DNA of 64,000 bases, from the NCBI GenBank assembly GCA_963747105.1, contig CAVVEC010000006.1, positions 1 to 64,000 on the forward strand, read 5' to 3'. The notes under the pieces were generated by a model. The model was given only the letters and a program-made list of their open reading frames with translations. It made no database searches and was not told the DNA's origin. The stretch comes from CAVVEC01 sp963747105 (GTDB taxonomy: Bacteria; Acidobacteriota; Terriglobia; Terriglobales; Acidobacteriaceae). Shown here piece after piece: positions 10,089 through 21,039 of the stretch. Every line of letters begins with the position of its first letter. Position 1 is the stretch's first letter. A program made the position numbers and the translations under genes.

Positions 10089-10887
10089 TTAGGCCCTCGG
10101 TGATCGCGCGGGACGACGATCCACCCAGCCGACCGTAGTACACGAGCGTGTTGTATTCGAGCGACACCGCGATTGTCGACTCGATGCTCGTCGAAGATCC
10201 GCTGCAACTCTCTGCAGCATAGATTCATAGTTAGGCTGATCCGGCTGTGGTATGTACGAGGAAGAAAGAAGTCGCCCTTGGAGAGCGGAGTAGTCGAGTT
10301 CCTGGCGCATCTCCAATTCGCGCGATTGGAAAGGCTCTGGCGCGAAGAAATCAGAAATCTCGGCGGTCGTGCGCTCGTGCCGGACCTCCTGATAATCCGT
10401 GCCATAACTCAGCAGCAGTTGCTCGTAATCGCGAAGAAAGGGAGTCGAGCCGGTGCGCGCGCTCGTTCCACAAGAGCACGGTCCAGCCCTGCGGTTTGAG
10501 AATGCGCAGAAACTCGCGCCGGGCTTTGCCGCGATCGAACCAGTGTGCTGCTTGGGCCGCTGTGACCAGGTCGACGCTCTGATCCGGAAGCGTGGTCGCC
10601 TCAGCCATTCCGGCAACGCTGGTAAAGTGCGGATATTGCGCCAGGAATTGCTCCCCCGCCCGTCGCATATCCGGGTTGGGTTCAACGCCATAAACTCGGT
10701 TGCCGTTCTCCAGCAGCAGCCGGGTAAAGATACCGGTGCCGGAGGCGACGTCGGCAATGATGGAATCGGGGGTTACATTACATTCTTTTTGCAAGAGCTC
10801 GATGATTTCCCGCGGATATGTGGGACGGTAGCGCACGTAATTGTCAACGCGGGTCGAGAACCGCTTGGTGGGATCCTTCACAGGCAT
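10089..10887 (-). CDS. Class I SAM-dependent methyltransferase, frame-broken
   Basis: From the ATG at 10887 the protein reads MPVKDPTKRFSTRVDNYVRY, followed by the SAM-binding glycine loop (ADVASGTGIFTRLL), the acidic end of strand 2 (GVEPNPDM) and motif LPDQSVDLVTAAQAAHWF, typical of the UbiE/COQ5-like Methyltransf_11 group of about 250 residues. The frame shifts near 10440 and again near 10180; the last conserved segment (EISDFFAPEPFQ, then YESMLQRVAADLRRIF) ends close to 10100-10180, just before the decarboxylase. The substrate is unknown; proteins of this group are often small-molecule methylases. Confidence 0.7.
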
Positions 10888-10940
10888 GCAAGAAGTTTAG
10901 CCGTTTCCGCTGGACCCGGTCATTCCCGCATGAAAGCCGC

Positions 10941-11339
10941 TCACCGCCATACGGCAACGCGCATCAGGTCAAAATGATGATCGTAGGTCCACACCGGCAG
11001 GCCGAGGCGCGCGGCCAACGCGGCGACGGTTGCGTCGAACAAGGTGATAGGCTGATCGGCCAGTGCTCGAATCGTTGCGAACGCCCGCCGATAGTCTTCT
11101 GGTGTGGGATTCACCAGGGTTGCGTCAGCTACTTCGGTTAGCCAACCTGAGGCCGCATTCCTCCCAAGGCGGAATAGAAGCAACGAATAGGCCTCAAGTA
11201 AGATCGGGTAGGGAATCAGCACCTCGCGCCGGGCGCGGCCCAATGCGTGCAACTCTCGAAGGGCACGCTGATGGTGCGCGTCGCCCTCATCATTAGCCGC
11301 GTATAGGGGCCCGGTGTCCGCCAGCACGGCGCGAGTCAT
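10941..11339 (-). CDS. PIN-domain toxin, VapC family
   Basis: This 132-residue protein has the layout of a PIN endoribonuclease: Asp8 in VLADTGPLYA, Glu49 in LLEAYSLLL, Asp102 in LFDATVAALA and Asp120/Asp124 near the end (WTYDHHFD), which together would hold Mg2+ or Mn2+. Such toxins cut tRNA or rRNA when their antitoxin is lost. Its ATG overlaps the stop of the upstream ribbon-helix-helix gene in an ATGA quartet (11336-11339), so the two are translationally coupled, the normal antitoxin-first order. Confidence 0.85.
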   Translation of the reverse strand: MTRAVLADTGPLYAANDEGDAHHQRALRELHALGRARREVLIPYPILLEAYSLLLFRLGRNAASGWLTEVADATLVNPTPEDYRRAFATIRALADQPITLFDATVAALAARLGLPVWTYDHHFDLMRVAVWR

Positions 11340-11575
11340 TTCTTCATGCCTGTCAGATAAAGGTCATGGTTCTGACTGACGTCGCTGCGCCCGCTGTTCC
11401 CCTTGGGAGTGATTTTCAGGGGACGCCGCACTCGTAGAAATCCACGTTCTCGCAGGTACTCTCGGAGGGCGGCCTGCACAACAGTTGTGAGCGCGGGGCG
11501 CGTTTCCTGGGCTCGAAGGTAGTTGTCCACCGCCTCGGCCAAGTCATCGGGAAAGGTCATCGTGGCGCGTTTCAT
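11336..11575 (-). CDS. Ribbon-helix-helix antitoxin paired with the PIN toxin
   Basis: This 79-residue protein begins MKRATMTFPDDLAEAVDNYL, a short beta strand followed by the two helices of a CopG/MetJ-type ribbon-helix-helix domain, with TTVVQAALREYLRERG as the second helix. The basic, flexible C-terminal 35 residues would wrap the toxin. RHH antitoxins bind DNA as dimers and repress their own operon; phased repeats just upstream (11586-11620) are a fitting operator. Confidence 0.82.
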   Translation of the reverse strand: MKRATMTFPDDLAEAVDNYLRAQETRPALTTVVQAALREYLRERGFLRVRRPLKITPKGNSGRSDVSQNHDLYLTGMKK

Positions 11576-11585
11576 GGTGCCATTG

Positions 11586-11620
11586 TATCACCATACGGTG
11601 AATATGGTGAAGTTGGTGAA
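11586..11620 (-). promoter_or_regulatory. Candidate operator of the toxin-antitoxin operon
   Basis: Immediately upstream of the antitoxin ATG there is a perfect inverted repeat TCACCATA (11588-11595) and TATGGTGA (11603-11610). The hexamer GGTGAA also occurs three times exactly nine bases apart, at 597, 606 and 615 of this kilobase (11597, 11606, 11615). Short half-sites of this size at regular spacing are what dimeric ribbon-helix-helix repressors bind. Function is inferred from position and symmetry. Confidence 0.55.
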
Positions 11621-11676
11621 ATTAGGAACGCGAATGCAACAAAACCCCGCTCTCGAGCTTCAAGAAATCGGGCTTC

Positions 11677-11722
11677 AAAAAAAGAAGCAGGGCCGCTTTG
11701 CCAATAGCAGGTCGCGGCCCTG
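11677..11722 (-). terminator. Rho-independent terminator of the HAF-repeat gene
   Basis: Read on the minus strand, CAGGGCCGC and GCGGCCCTG (714-722 and 688-696 of this kilobase-and-a-half, i.e. 11714-11722 and 11688-11696) form a nine-base stem with a 17-base loop, followed by CTTCTTTTTTTG. It starts 24 bases after the stop of the HAF-repeat gene. Confidence 0.75.
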
Positions 11723-11745
11723 GAGGCGCGAACTATCAATGCGGT

Positions 11746-12756
11746 TTACCGCGGCGTCAAAAGAAACGCGTGAAGCGTGGTGCCGTTGTGTGTGCCATAG
11801 CCGACAATCTTTCCAGCGTCGTTGATGCCATTGGCCACGTCGAGCTCCCATCCGGAGTTCGCCGGAATGAGCTTGTTCAAGTCCATCATCTTTCGGCCGT
11901 TATATACGAAGGCGTGATAGTTGCCACCCTGCGCAGAAGTGCTCTGGCCGACTACGATCCCGGAGTCATTGATCCCGAAACCCCAGCTGGCTGACCCGGA
12001 AATCACGCCCAGATCCTTGAGTTTCCCGCCGGTCGTAATAAAGGCGTGTAAATCACCGTTCGTCGTGTAAGCATCCCCGGTGATCTGGCCTTTGTTGTTA
12101 ATGGCGTATGCCTGGCTGAAGGATCCTCCCAACGTTCCAAGCTGTTTCATCTTCCCGTTCTTCCAGACGAAACCGAAGAAACCGCCTGGGGCCCAAGAGG
12201 TTCCCACTACAACTCCAGCATTATTGATCCCGTTCGCGCTGTTCCAACCTTGTCCGCCGAGTGTTCCTAAGTCGATCATCTTGCCGTTGCGGTAGAGAAA
12301 CGGAACGACTCCACCATTGGCGAGGTACGAGGCGCCCACAACCTGACCGGAATCATTCAGACCATACCCAACCGAGGAGCCGCCGCCGAGATCGCCAATG
12401 TCGACGAGCATTCCGTTGACCGTCACAAATGCTCGATACGTGCCCGCCGTATTGGTGGAATATCCGGCGATCTGAGCGGACTTATTGATGGCGTTGCCGA
12501 TTGCTTTGCCGCCGCCCAGGCTGCCCAGGTCGGCCATCTTGCCGTTCGAGTAAAGAATGACCACACCGTTGCCGCTGGAATCTCCGGCCATGCCGCTGAT
12601 CTGGCCCCTAGCGTTGATCGCCTGGGCTTGGCTGAAATTGCCGCCGGGAAGATCACCGAGATCAGTAATTTTGTAGGTTTGAGCGGCGCACAGGGAGAAC
12701 GCTGTAGACAGGAGCAGAGTCAAAAAGAGTTGCGGCAGACGGATAGAAGCTTTCAT
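11746..12756 (-). CDS. Secreted HAF-repeat protein
   Basis: The start at 12756 is preferred because AAGGA lies about seven bases before it and the protein then begins with a signal peptide (MKASIRLPQLFLTLLLSTAF, cleaved after CAA). The mature part consists of about seven repeats of roughly 45 residues with the phrases DLGxLGG, AxxINxxGQIxG and HAF, the hallmark of extracellular HAF-repeat proteins (for example SFSQAYAINNKGQITG). These probably fold as a beta-propeller. The frame is intact at 336 residues. No enzyme motif is present. It is transcribed away from the M28 peptidase gene, with about 220 bases of shared upstream DNA. Confidence 0.8.
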   Translation of the reverse strand: MKASIRLPQLFLTLLLSTAFSLCAAQTYKITDLGDLPGGNFSQAQAINARGQISGMAGDSSGNGVVILYSNGKMADLGSLGGGKAIGNAINKSAQIAGYSTNTAGTYRAFVTVNGMLVDIGDLGGGSSVGYGLNDSGQVVGASYLANGGVVPFLYRNGKMIDLGTLGGQGWNSANGINNAGVVVGTSWAPGGFFGFVWKNGKMKQLGTLGGSFSQAYAINNKGQITGDAYTTNGDLHAFITTGGKLKDLGVISGSASWGFGINDSGIVVGQSTSAQGGNYHAFVYNGRKMMDLNKLIPANSGWELDVANGINDAGKIVGYGTHNGTTLHAFLLTPR

Positions 12757-12976
12757 GTTCATTCCTTCCTTCGTCGAGAATCCGAACCCCGGCATTCTCA
12801 TCTATATGCCCTCGCCCATTTGTCAAAAGTGTGTCAAATCTTTGCTGCCGGTGCGTACGGCCGCTATTGCCCATGCAAGAGACACCCACGCCCGCATCGC
12901 AGGAGCCTGGGTTACTATGGATCGAGTAACTGGCGCGATACAATCGCTGGGGATCCGGGGATTGCATTGGAGGCCG

Positions 12977-15157
12977 ATGAAAATTTTCCCACGCTTGACT
13001 CTGACCGTTCTGTTGCTCAATGCCGGCAATTGGAGTCAGCCGAACCTTAACGCCGAAGATACCTCAAGGCCGCCCGCGGCGACGCAGATTCTCGGTTTCC
13101 GCGATGCGGGTGCCGAGAACTCGGTCGAGTCCAGATTCTTGGCCATCCCCGATCCTAAACTTGCCGAAACGCATTTGCGAATCCTGACGCAGGCCCCGCA
13201 TGTCGCCGGCACACCTGAAGACAAGGCGACTGCAGATTACGTCGCCCAAAAGTTCCGCGCAGCGGGTCTGGATGCCGAAATCGTCGAATACCGCGCCTGG
13301 ATAAATTACCCCGCCGAAATCAGTGTAGATGTTACTGCGCCTGCGGGCGTGAAGATGCACGGACCGACACGCGAGCACGTGGAAGGTGATTCCTATGCCG
13401 ACGATCCCAGGGTGATCATGCCGTTCAACAGCATGTCCCCTTCCGGGGACGCCGAGGCGGAGGTGGTTTACGCCAATTACGGATCGCCGGAAGATTTCAA
13501 GAAACTGGAACAGTTGAAGGTAGAAGTGCGCGGGAAGATCGTCCTGGTGCGGTACGGCCAGAATTTTCGCGGTGTGAAAGCATTTGTGGCGCAGGAGCAT
13601 GGCGCTGCCGGACTGATCATTTACTCGGACCCGGCGGACGACGGCTGGCGGCGCGGCGATAAGTATCCGCAAGGCCCTTGGCGGCCGGACACGGGTGTGC
13701 AGCGAGGCTCAATCGGCTACATGTTCGAGTTTGCCGGTGACCCGACCACTCCTGGGGTCGCGTCCGTCCCATCGCTCCCTGACGCCCAGCGGACACCGCC
13801 GCTGCAGTCGGCCCAGATGCCGAAAATTCCGACCACGCCACTTTCCTATGCCGACGCTTGGCCCCTCCTGGAGCATTTGGGCGGTCCCGATTCCCCGCGC
13901 GATTGGCAGGGTGCCCTGCCATTTACCTATCACGTGGGACCCGGACCGGTGAAGGTGAAGATGCATCTTAAGCAGGATTATCAGTTCCGCACTATCTGGG
14001 ATGTAATTGGTCGGGTGCGCGGCGGAGAACTGCCCGAAGAATGCGTAGTGGCGGGCAATCATCGCGACGCTTGGGTGTATGGGGCGGTTGATCCCAACAG
14101 CGGTACGGCGGCCATGCTGGAAGCTGTGCATGGCATCGGCGAATTGCTGAAATCGGGCTGGAAGCCCAAGCGCACCGTGATTTTCGGGAGTTGGGACGGA
14201 GAAGAAGAGGGGCTGATCGGTTCCACGGAATGGGGCGAGCAACACGAAACCGAACTGGCCAATGCCGTGGCCTACTTCAATATGGATGTGGCGGTTTCGG
14301 GACCCAGGTTTGGAGCGTCTTCCGTGCCCAGCCTGAAGCAATTCTTGCGTGAGGTGACCAAGACCGTGCCCAACCCTAAGGGCGGGACAGTCTATGAGGC
14401 TTGGAAAAAAGCGAACCAGCCTGGCGCCGAGAATGGCCAGACGCCGACGGAGGCTATCGGTGACATCAAGCGTCTTCCCGCCGCGCAATCGAAGCCGGAC
14501 GTTCCTGTGGGTGACCTGGGCAGCGGATCAGATTTCACGGTTTTCCTCCAACACCTTGGCATTCCCTCGTCAGACGTGAGTTCGACCGGTTCCTACGGTG
14601 TCTATCATTCCGCCTTCGACAATTTCGCCTGGTTCAAGAAATTCGGCGATCCTGATTTTGTCTACGAGCAGGAGATGGCACGTATTTTCGGGATTGAAAC
14701 CCTCCGCATGGCCGACGCTGACGTGTTGCCCTTCGACTACGAAGAATACGGCAAGGAAGTCGCGGCCTATATCGATTCTGCGAACAGAAAGGCTCAGACT
14801 GAATTCAGCAGCCAGTCTCCGGACTTCGCTGCTGCCGCACAGGCCGCGCATCATTTCGAGCAAGCGGGAGCGAAGATTCTTGCGCGGCAAAGGAATCCAC
14901 CGGGCGATGTTGCGAAGCTGAACCAAGCTTTGCGGGAGGCGGAGCGCGCACTGCTGATCCCCGAAGGATTGCCCGACCGGCCCTGGTATCGCCATGGGAT
15001 TTATGCTCCGGGAGAATACACCGGCTATGCGGCTGTGGTCATACCCGGGATCAACGAGGCTATCGACAAGCATAACCTTGATCGGGTGCGGCAGCAGATT
15101 GCGGTCCTGGCTGCTGCGCTGAATCGCGCGGCCAAGGTGTTGGAGGGCTATCGCTAG
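12977..15157 (+). CDS. M28 family zinc metallopeptidase, glutamate carboxypeptidase II-like
   Basis: The start at 12977 follows GGAGG and gives a signal peptide (MKIFPRLTLTVLLLN). Order of domains: N-terminal peptidase part (about 40-130), a PA insert (about 130-300, GKIVLVRYGQNFRG and GAAGLIIYSDP), the M28 zinc domain (about 320-560) and a C-terminal transferrin-receptor-like dimerisation domain. Zinc ligands are visible: His and Asp in NHRDAWVYGAVDPNSG, the Glu pair in DGEEEGLIGS, Asp in FNMDVAVSG and His in YHSAFDNF. The length of 726 residues fits the GCPII/PSMA group, which trims C-terminal Glu or Asp from peptides. The frame is intact. It is followed by marC after two bases. Confidence 0.88.
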   Translation: MKIFPRLTLTVLLLNAGNWSQPNLNAEDTSRPPAATQILGFRDAGAENSVESRFLAIPDPKLAETHLRILTQAPHVAGTPEDKATADYVAQKFRAAGLDAEIVEYRAWINYPAEISVDVTAPAGVKMHGPTREHVEGDSYADDPRVIMPFNSMSPSGDAEAEVVYANYGSPEDFKKLEQLKVEVRGKIVLVRYGQNFRGVKAFVAQEHGAAGLIIYSDPADDGWRRGDKYPQGPWRPDTGVQRGSIGYMFEFAGDPTTPGVASVPSLPDAQRTPPLQSAQMPKIPTTPLSYADAWPLLEHLGGPDSPRDWQGALPFTYHVGPGPVKVKMHLKQDYQFRTIWDVIGRVRGGELPEECVVAGNHRDAWVYGAVDPNSGTAAMLEAVHGIGELLKSGWKPKRTVIFGSWDGEEEGLIGSTEWGEQHETELANAVAYFNMDVAVSGPRFGASSVPSLKQFLREVTKTVPNPKGGTVYEAWKKANQPGAENGQTPTEAIGDIKRLPAAQSKPDVPVGDLGSGSDFTVFLQHLGIPSSDVSSTGSYGVYHSAFDNFAWFKKFGDPDFVYEQEMARIFGIETLRMADADVLPFDYEEYGKEVAAYIDSANRKAQTEFSSQSPDFAAAAQAAHHFEQAGAKILARQRNPPGDVAKLNQALREAERALLIPEGLPDRPWYRHGIYAPGEYTGYAAVVIPGINEAIDKHNLDRVRQQIAVLAAALNRAAKVLEGYR

Positions 15158-15159
15158 CC

Positions 15160-15807
15160 ATGGCAGCGGGTAACGCGGTGCAATACTTCGTACGGGACTT
15201 GCCCTCGGCCGCGATCGCCACGTTCCTGGCATTGTTTCCTATCGTGAATCCTCTAGGTGGGGTTCCGCTGTTCTTTACGCTGACCTCCGACTTCCCGCCC
15301 CCCGAACGCAGCCGCACTGCGCTGAAGACTGCGATCTACGTATTCACAATTCTGGTCGTCTTTCTTTTCCTTGGACGCTTCGTGCTCATCTTCTTTGGCA
15401 TCTCCCTCCCCGTGCTGAAAATCGCCGGCGGCCTGATTGTAGCCAACACCGCTTGGGGCATGGTGACTGGGTCCAGCCGGATCACTCCCGCTGAAAGCAA
15501 AGAGGCGAGCACGAAAGAAGATATTTCCCTGACGCCGATGGCTATGCCGATGCTCTCGGGCCCGGGCTCAATCGGCGTAGTGATGGGCCTGGCCGCACAC
15601 ACGAGCAACATGATTGCTTACCTCGGGATGGTGATTGGCATTGCCGCGCTCGGAGTCGTCGTCTACCTTTTTCTTTGTCTCGGAGGTCCGCTGGTAAAGC
15701 GCCTGGGGCCGGGCGCAACCGGCGCCATCAATCGCATTTTCGGCTTCCTGCTGCTGGCGATTGCGGTGCAGTTGGTATGGGACGGCGTGGCGGACTTCAA
15801 GGGGTAG
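15160..15807 (+). CDS. MarC family integral membrane protein
   Basis: This intact 215-residue protein has about six membrane segments and the family phrases TFLALFPIVNPLGGVPLFF near the N-terminus and PMAMPMLSGPGSIG in the middle, both well kept in the MarC/UPF0056 family. The family was once linked to multiple antibiotic resistance in E. coli but that role was not upheld; transport of small molecules is suspected. It starts two bases after the M28 stop codon and so is very likely cotranscribed. Confidence 0.88.
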   Translation: MAAGNAVQYFVRDLPSAAIATFLALFPIVNPLGGVPLFFTLTSDFPPPERSRTALKTAIYVFTILVVFLFLGRFVLIFFGISLPVLKIAGGLIVANTAWGMVTGSSRITPAESKEASTKEDISLTPMAMPMLSGPGSIGVVMGLAAHTSNMIAYLGMVIGIAALGVVVYLFLCLGGPLVKRLGPGATGAINRIFGFLLLAIAVQLVWDGVADFKG

Positions 15808-15966
15808 ACCGTGATGCGCGGGCGCCCCTGTGCGCGAGTGAACGAAATCGGTACGTGTGAAGCGGGAAACTACTGGGACCACGTGGGGACAGCCTCCGTC
15901 GGGTGTCCAGCGGAGCGCAGCTCCGCAGAGGCTTCGATCATGCGATTATTTCTAGGAGTGCGCGGC

Positions 15967-16179
15967 ATGAGGATCACCTATGACCAGAACGTGGACGCGC
16001 TTTACATCCGCTTCAAAGAGACTACCGTTACGACGAAGCATCTGGGTGAGGGCATTGCCGCCGACTATGATGCCGAGGGATGTCTGGCCGGCATTGAGGT
16101 TCTCGACGCCGTGAAACGCCTGGGCGATCCGAGCGTGTTCAAGCGGGTCACGCTCGAAGACGTCGCGATTGCACGTTAG
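15967..16179 (+). CDS. DUF2283 family protein
   Basis: The 70-residue protein begins MRITYDQNVDALYIRFKE and contains the family's short phrases (DALYI near the start, then IAADYDAEGCLAGIEVLDA). The start at 15967 is chosen because this is the usual family N-terminus; an open stretch upstream is low in coding character. DUF2283 proteins are small beta-rich proteins, often found near toxin-antitoxin or mobile genes, with no settled function. Confidence 0.8.
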   Translation: MRITYDQNVDALYIRFKETTVTTKHLGEGIAADYDAEGCLAGIEVLDAVKRLGDPSVFKRVTLEDVAIAR

Positions 16180-16232
16180 GCGGCGAGGTTGACCAGTTCG
16201 TCAGGGTGAAGCGCACCGGTTCGCCGCATGCC

Positions 16233-17069
16233 TCACATTGGGTTAGTTTTCAGCCAATCCAGCAGCGCGTACGCGCTCTTGGCATAGACAGGAAATAGCT
16301 GGAGAAGTGCATAAGCCTCTCCCCGCTCAATAACTCTTCCAGTGGGATGCCCTGCATCGTTACGAGTCCTCCGAATCTCGGTGAAAATCCCGTCAAGCTC
16401 AGTTCCGATGGAGTCCTGCAGCGGCGGTGGCAGTTGCTCGCGTACCGTCTCGATCTTTCCTGCGACGGCCTCGTAGATACGTTTAGCGATCTGATTTTCG
16501 GTCCTCTCCACGAACTTTCTCTTTCCGTCCTCTTGCGAGATGGCGGCGTGAATTGCGTCTCGTAGCAAGATCAGAACTCGTTCAGAGGCAACGCCGGTCA
16601 TGACAGCCGCCGCTAGATAGCTGCCCGCCCTGTATGAGTTGAGGGCCTCCTTAAGGTACAACTCAACACTCGAATCAAGCGCAGGAATCTGGTTCCTGAG
16701 TCGGCTCAGGAAAAGACCTGTGTCGTATGGCAGGTACTCGCCGGTCTTCAAGCAAGTTCTTCCCCATTCGGTCACTTGTATCCACGGGAGGTTTGAGCCG
16801 TAGGAGTCGTTGGAGACCCCCGGTACGACGATTCCTTGAATAATTAGACTCCAAATGCATTCTCGGATCGCGTTTTCGTCTACCTGCTCGAGGTTGTTGG
16901 TGCCGGTCAAAGTGTCTTGGGGGATGAGTCCGGCCTGCTGTGCTTTCTGTTTCACCCAGCGCGAAATGTCCGCCAGTTGCAGACCACCACTGTTGGCGCC
17001 TACCTGATTCTTGGGACGAGCCAATGCGTCGTAGACCCAGCCTCGCAGTCTGTCGGGATCGAGTGGCAT
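16233..17069 (-). CDS. HEPN-like domain protein of unknown role
   Basis: The 278-residue protein is intact. Residues 1-110 look like a winged-helix type module (IRECIWSLIIQGIVVPG, LPWIQVTEWGRTCL). The C-terminal half is all helical and ends with RRTRNDAGHPTGR, which holds an R-N-x3-H motif (Arg236, His241) of the kind that forms the RNase site in HEPN domains, after a helix typical of the fold (SYLAAAVMTGVASERVLILL). HEPN proteins act in toxin-antitoxin, abortive infection and RNA processing. It has no paired nucleotidyltransferase next to it. I do not recognise a specific family. Confidence 0.6.
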   Translation of the reverse strand: MPLDPDRLRGWVYDALARPKNQVGANSGGLQLADISRWVKQKAQQAGLIPQDTLTGTNNLEQVDENAIRECIWSLIIQGIVVPGVSNDSYGSNLPWIQVTEWGRTCLKTGEYLPYDTGLFLSRLRNQIPALDSSVELYLKEALNSYRAGSYLAAAVMTGVASERVLILLRDAIHAAISQEDGKRKFVERTENQIAKRIYEAVAGKIETVREQLPPPLQDSIGTELDGIFTEIRRTRNDAGHPTGRVIERGEAYALLQLFPVYAKSAYALLDWLKTNPM

Positions 17070-17082
17070 ATTGCTCGGGATC

Positions 17083-18549
<1,467 letters not shown>

Positions 18550-18583
18550 GACTTATCACCCTCGCTGAATTCTGTGAAAGCTG

Positions 18584-18589
18584 ATTATA
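18584..18589 (-). promoter_or_regulatory. Possible -10 box of thiC
   Basis: On the minus strand TATAAT stands 35 bases before the thiC ATG. The region 17 bases further up has only a weak match to a -35 box (AGCTTC), so this is a tentative assignment. Confidence 0.3.
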
Positions 18590-18721
18590 CGCTGTGAATT
18601 GCGACTGAAGCTCTCACAGGCTTGTCTCGACGGAAGTCATCTGCAGCTATCCTTTTCTCCGCTTGTTCGTCCAAACGGCTCAGGCTTAAAATCACCGTTC
18701 CATTCCAACGAGGTCATCTCA

Positions 18722-20782
18722 ATGCGCGTCCATGCCGTTTCTGCTTGCTGGCTGCTTCGTTGCTTGCTGCTGACCATTGTCGCTTTTGCCCAGACCGTCT
18801 CCACTGCAAGCCGGCCCGGGCTTCAGCATCGACAACATCGATAAGACGCTCGATCCCTGCACCGATTTCTACCAGTACGCCTGCGGCAACTGGCTGAAGA
18901 ACACGGAAATTCCCGCCGACCAAGCCGCAGTGGATCAGCTTCGTCGAACTGGACGAACGGAACCTGGTCATCTGCGCGACATTCTAGACAAAGCTTCGGT
19001 CGACCGACCGGCCGAGACGCCATCGAGCAGAAAGATCGGCGACTATCTATGGCTCTTGCATGGACGAAAAGCGGCCGACGCCAAGGGCCTCGAGCCGCTG
19101 AAGCCGGAACTGGACCGGATCGCCGCAGTGAAAGACAAGACTGCGCTGATCGAAGCCATCGCCCATGATCATTTGATCGGCACCAATACGCTGTTTGATT
19201 TTCGATTCCGGCGCCGATCTGCACAACGCCGACATGGAAATCGCCGACATCGACCAGAGCGGGTTGTCGCTGCCCGACCGCGATTACTACATCAAAGACG
19301 ATGCCAAAATGATCGAGATGCGCAAGCATCTGGTGCGAATACGCTACCCAGGTGTTTACGTCTGGCGGGCCAACGTCCGCAGCAGGCGGCGGCTTCGGCG
19401 CAAACCGTGTTGCGCATCGAGACCGCGCTGGCCAAAGCCGCCATGGACCGCACCGCTGCGCCGCGATCCGAAGAATCTCGACCACAAGATGACGCGAGAT
19501 GCGGCCGTTGCGCTTGGCCCCGGCTTTTTATTTGAATCGATACTTCACCGACATGGGCTCGCCCAGTTTTTCGGAATTGAACGTCCGCAATCCGGAATTC
19601 TTCAAGCAGGTGAATGGCGTGGTGGACTCCGAATCGCTGGATAGCCTGAAGACTTATGTCAGTTGGCACCTGATCGATGCAGTGCCGCTCCGTGGCTCTC
19701 CAAGCCGTTCGTGGATGCGAATTTCAAAATGCGGCAAGGCCTTGACCGGCCAAAGGAAATCCAGCCGCGCTGGAAGCGCTGCGTGGAGTTACCGACAGTG
19801 CTCTGGGCGAGGCTTTGGGGCAGAAGTATGTCGAAGCTCACCTTCGGCGCGGAAGGCAAGCAGCGCATGTTGAAAATGGTGGATGCGCTTGGAGAAATCG
19901 CTGGACGAGGATATTCAGGGCCTGCCCTGGATGACCGACGACACCAAAAAACAGGCCAAGATCAAGCTGCAGGCCATCCGCAACAAGATCGGATATCCCG
20001 ACGTGTGGCGCGACTACAGCTCGCTCACCATCGTGCGCGGCGATCTGCTCGGGAATTTTCTGCGCGCCAACGAATTCGAATCCAAGCGCCAGATCGCCAA
20101 GATCGGCAAGCCGCTGGACCGCAAGGAATGGGGCATGACGCCGCCCACGGTCAACGCCTACTACAGCGCTCGCAGAGAACGAAATCGTATTTCCCGCCGG
20201 CATTTTGCAGCCGCCATTTTTCGACAAAACGATGGACGACGCAGTGAATTTCGGCGGCATCGGCGTGGTGATCGGCCACGAACTGACCCACGGCTTCGAC
20301 GATCAGGGACGGAAGTATCGATCCGCAAGGCAACTTGCGCGATTGGTGGACCGCCGAGGATGGCAAGGAGTTTGAAAAGCGCGCCAGCTGCGTCGCCGAC
20401 GAATACAGCAACTTTGTCGCGGTGGACGATCTTGAAACTCAATGGCAGGCTGACGCTGGGCGAGAACACCGCCGACAACGGCGGCGCCCGCATCGCGCTG
20501 ATGGCGCTCGAACACATGATCGCCGAAGACAAAACCGGGAAGGAAGGCCAGAAGATCGACGGCTACACTCCGCAGCAGCGTTTTTTCCTGGGATTCGGGC
20601 GCGTGTGGTGCGAGAAGCAGCCGCCCCGAGTATCGCCCGCATGCTGGTCACCGTGGACCCGCACTCGCCCGGGAAATACCGCATCGACGGCGTGGTCGCA
20701 GAACATGCCGGAGTTCCAACAGGCCTGGGGCTGCAAGGCCGGCCAGCCCATGGTCAGCGCGAACGCTTGCCGCGTGTGGTAG
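18722..20782 (+). pseudogene. M13 (neprilysin-like) metallopeptidase, broken into about ten frames
   Basis: The ATG at 18722 starts a signal-like segment (MRVHAVSACWLLRCLLLTIV). After that, pieces of an M13 peptidase occur in the right order but in changing frames: FSIDNIDKTLDPCTDFYQYACGNW, DLHNADMEIADIDQSGLSLPDRDYY, LPWMTDDTKKQAKIKL, VNFGGIGVVIGHELTHGFDDQG with the zinc motif HELTH, GENTADNGGARIALMAL and the closing CRVW. Total length of about 680 residues fits full-length M13 enzymes. Each piece is well conserved with hardly any in-frame stop, so point decay is not seen; indels are the only damage. This suits sequencing error better than a true pseudogene, but from the given sequence no functional protein can be made. 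Substrates would be extracytoplasmic peptides. Confidence 0.75.
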
Positions 20783-20806
20783 ACTTTGCCGCAGGTTGCA
20801 ACGCAC

Positions 20807-20833
20807 AGGCTGGGCGCCCGCCCAGCCTTTCTT
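20807..20833 (+). terminator. Rho-independent terminator after the M13 gene
   Basis: The stem AGGCTGGGCG / CGCCCAGCCT has ten perfect pairs around a two-base loop (effectively an eight-pair stem with a GCCC loop) and is followed by TTCTT. It begins 24 bases after the stop codon. Confidence 0.75.
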
Positions 20834-21039
20834 ATGTGTGGCTTCCGTCCAATCTCTCGATTTCACGCGTTTCCGCTGGGCAAATCCGTGACACAAAAAT
20901 GACTTTGCAGTGACCGGTCAATTACTCCAGCATGACAACCGCTGGTTCCGCATTGCCTTACGCTGCATTCATCCGACGTGAAACAGAACCATTCCGGCAG
21001 GACGTTCGCACAACACGCGCGAGGGAGCAGGGGTGTGCC

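Noticed and set aside
18550..18722. TPP riboswitch before thiC
   Set aside because: The CTGAGA core and the second conserved arm are not present on the minus strand in this gap.
18722..20782. Programmed frameshifting in the M13 or ccm genes
   Set aside because: Too many shifts in mixed directions without slippery sites; indel error explains them more simply.
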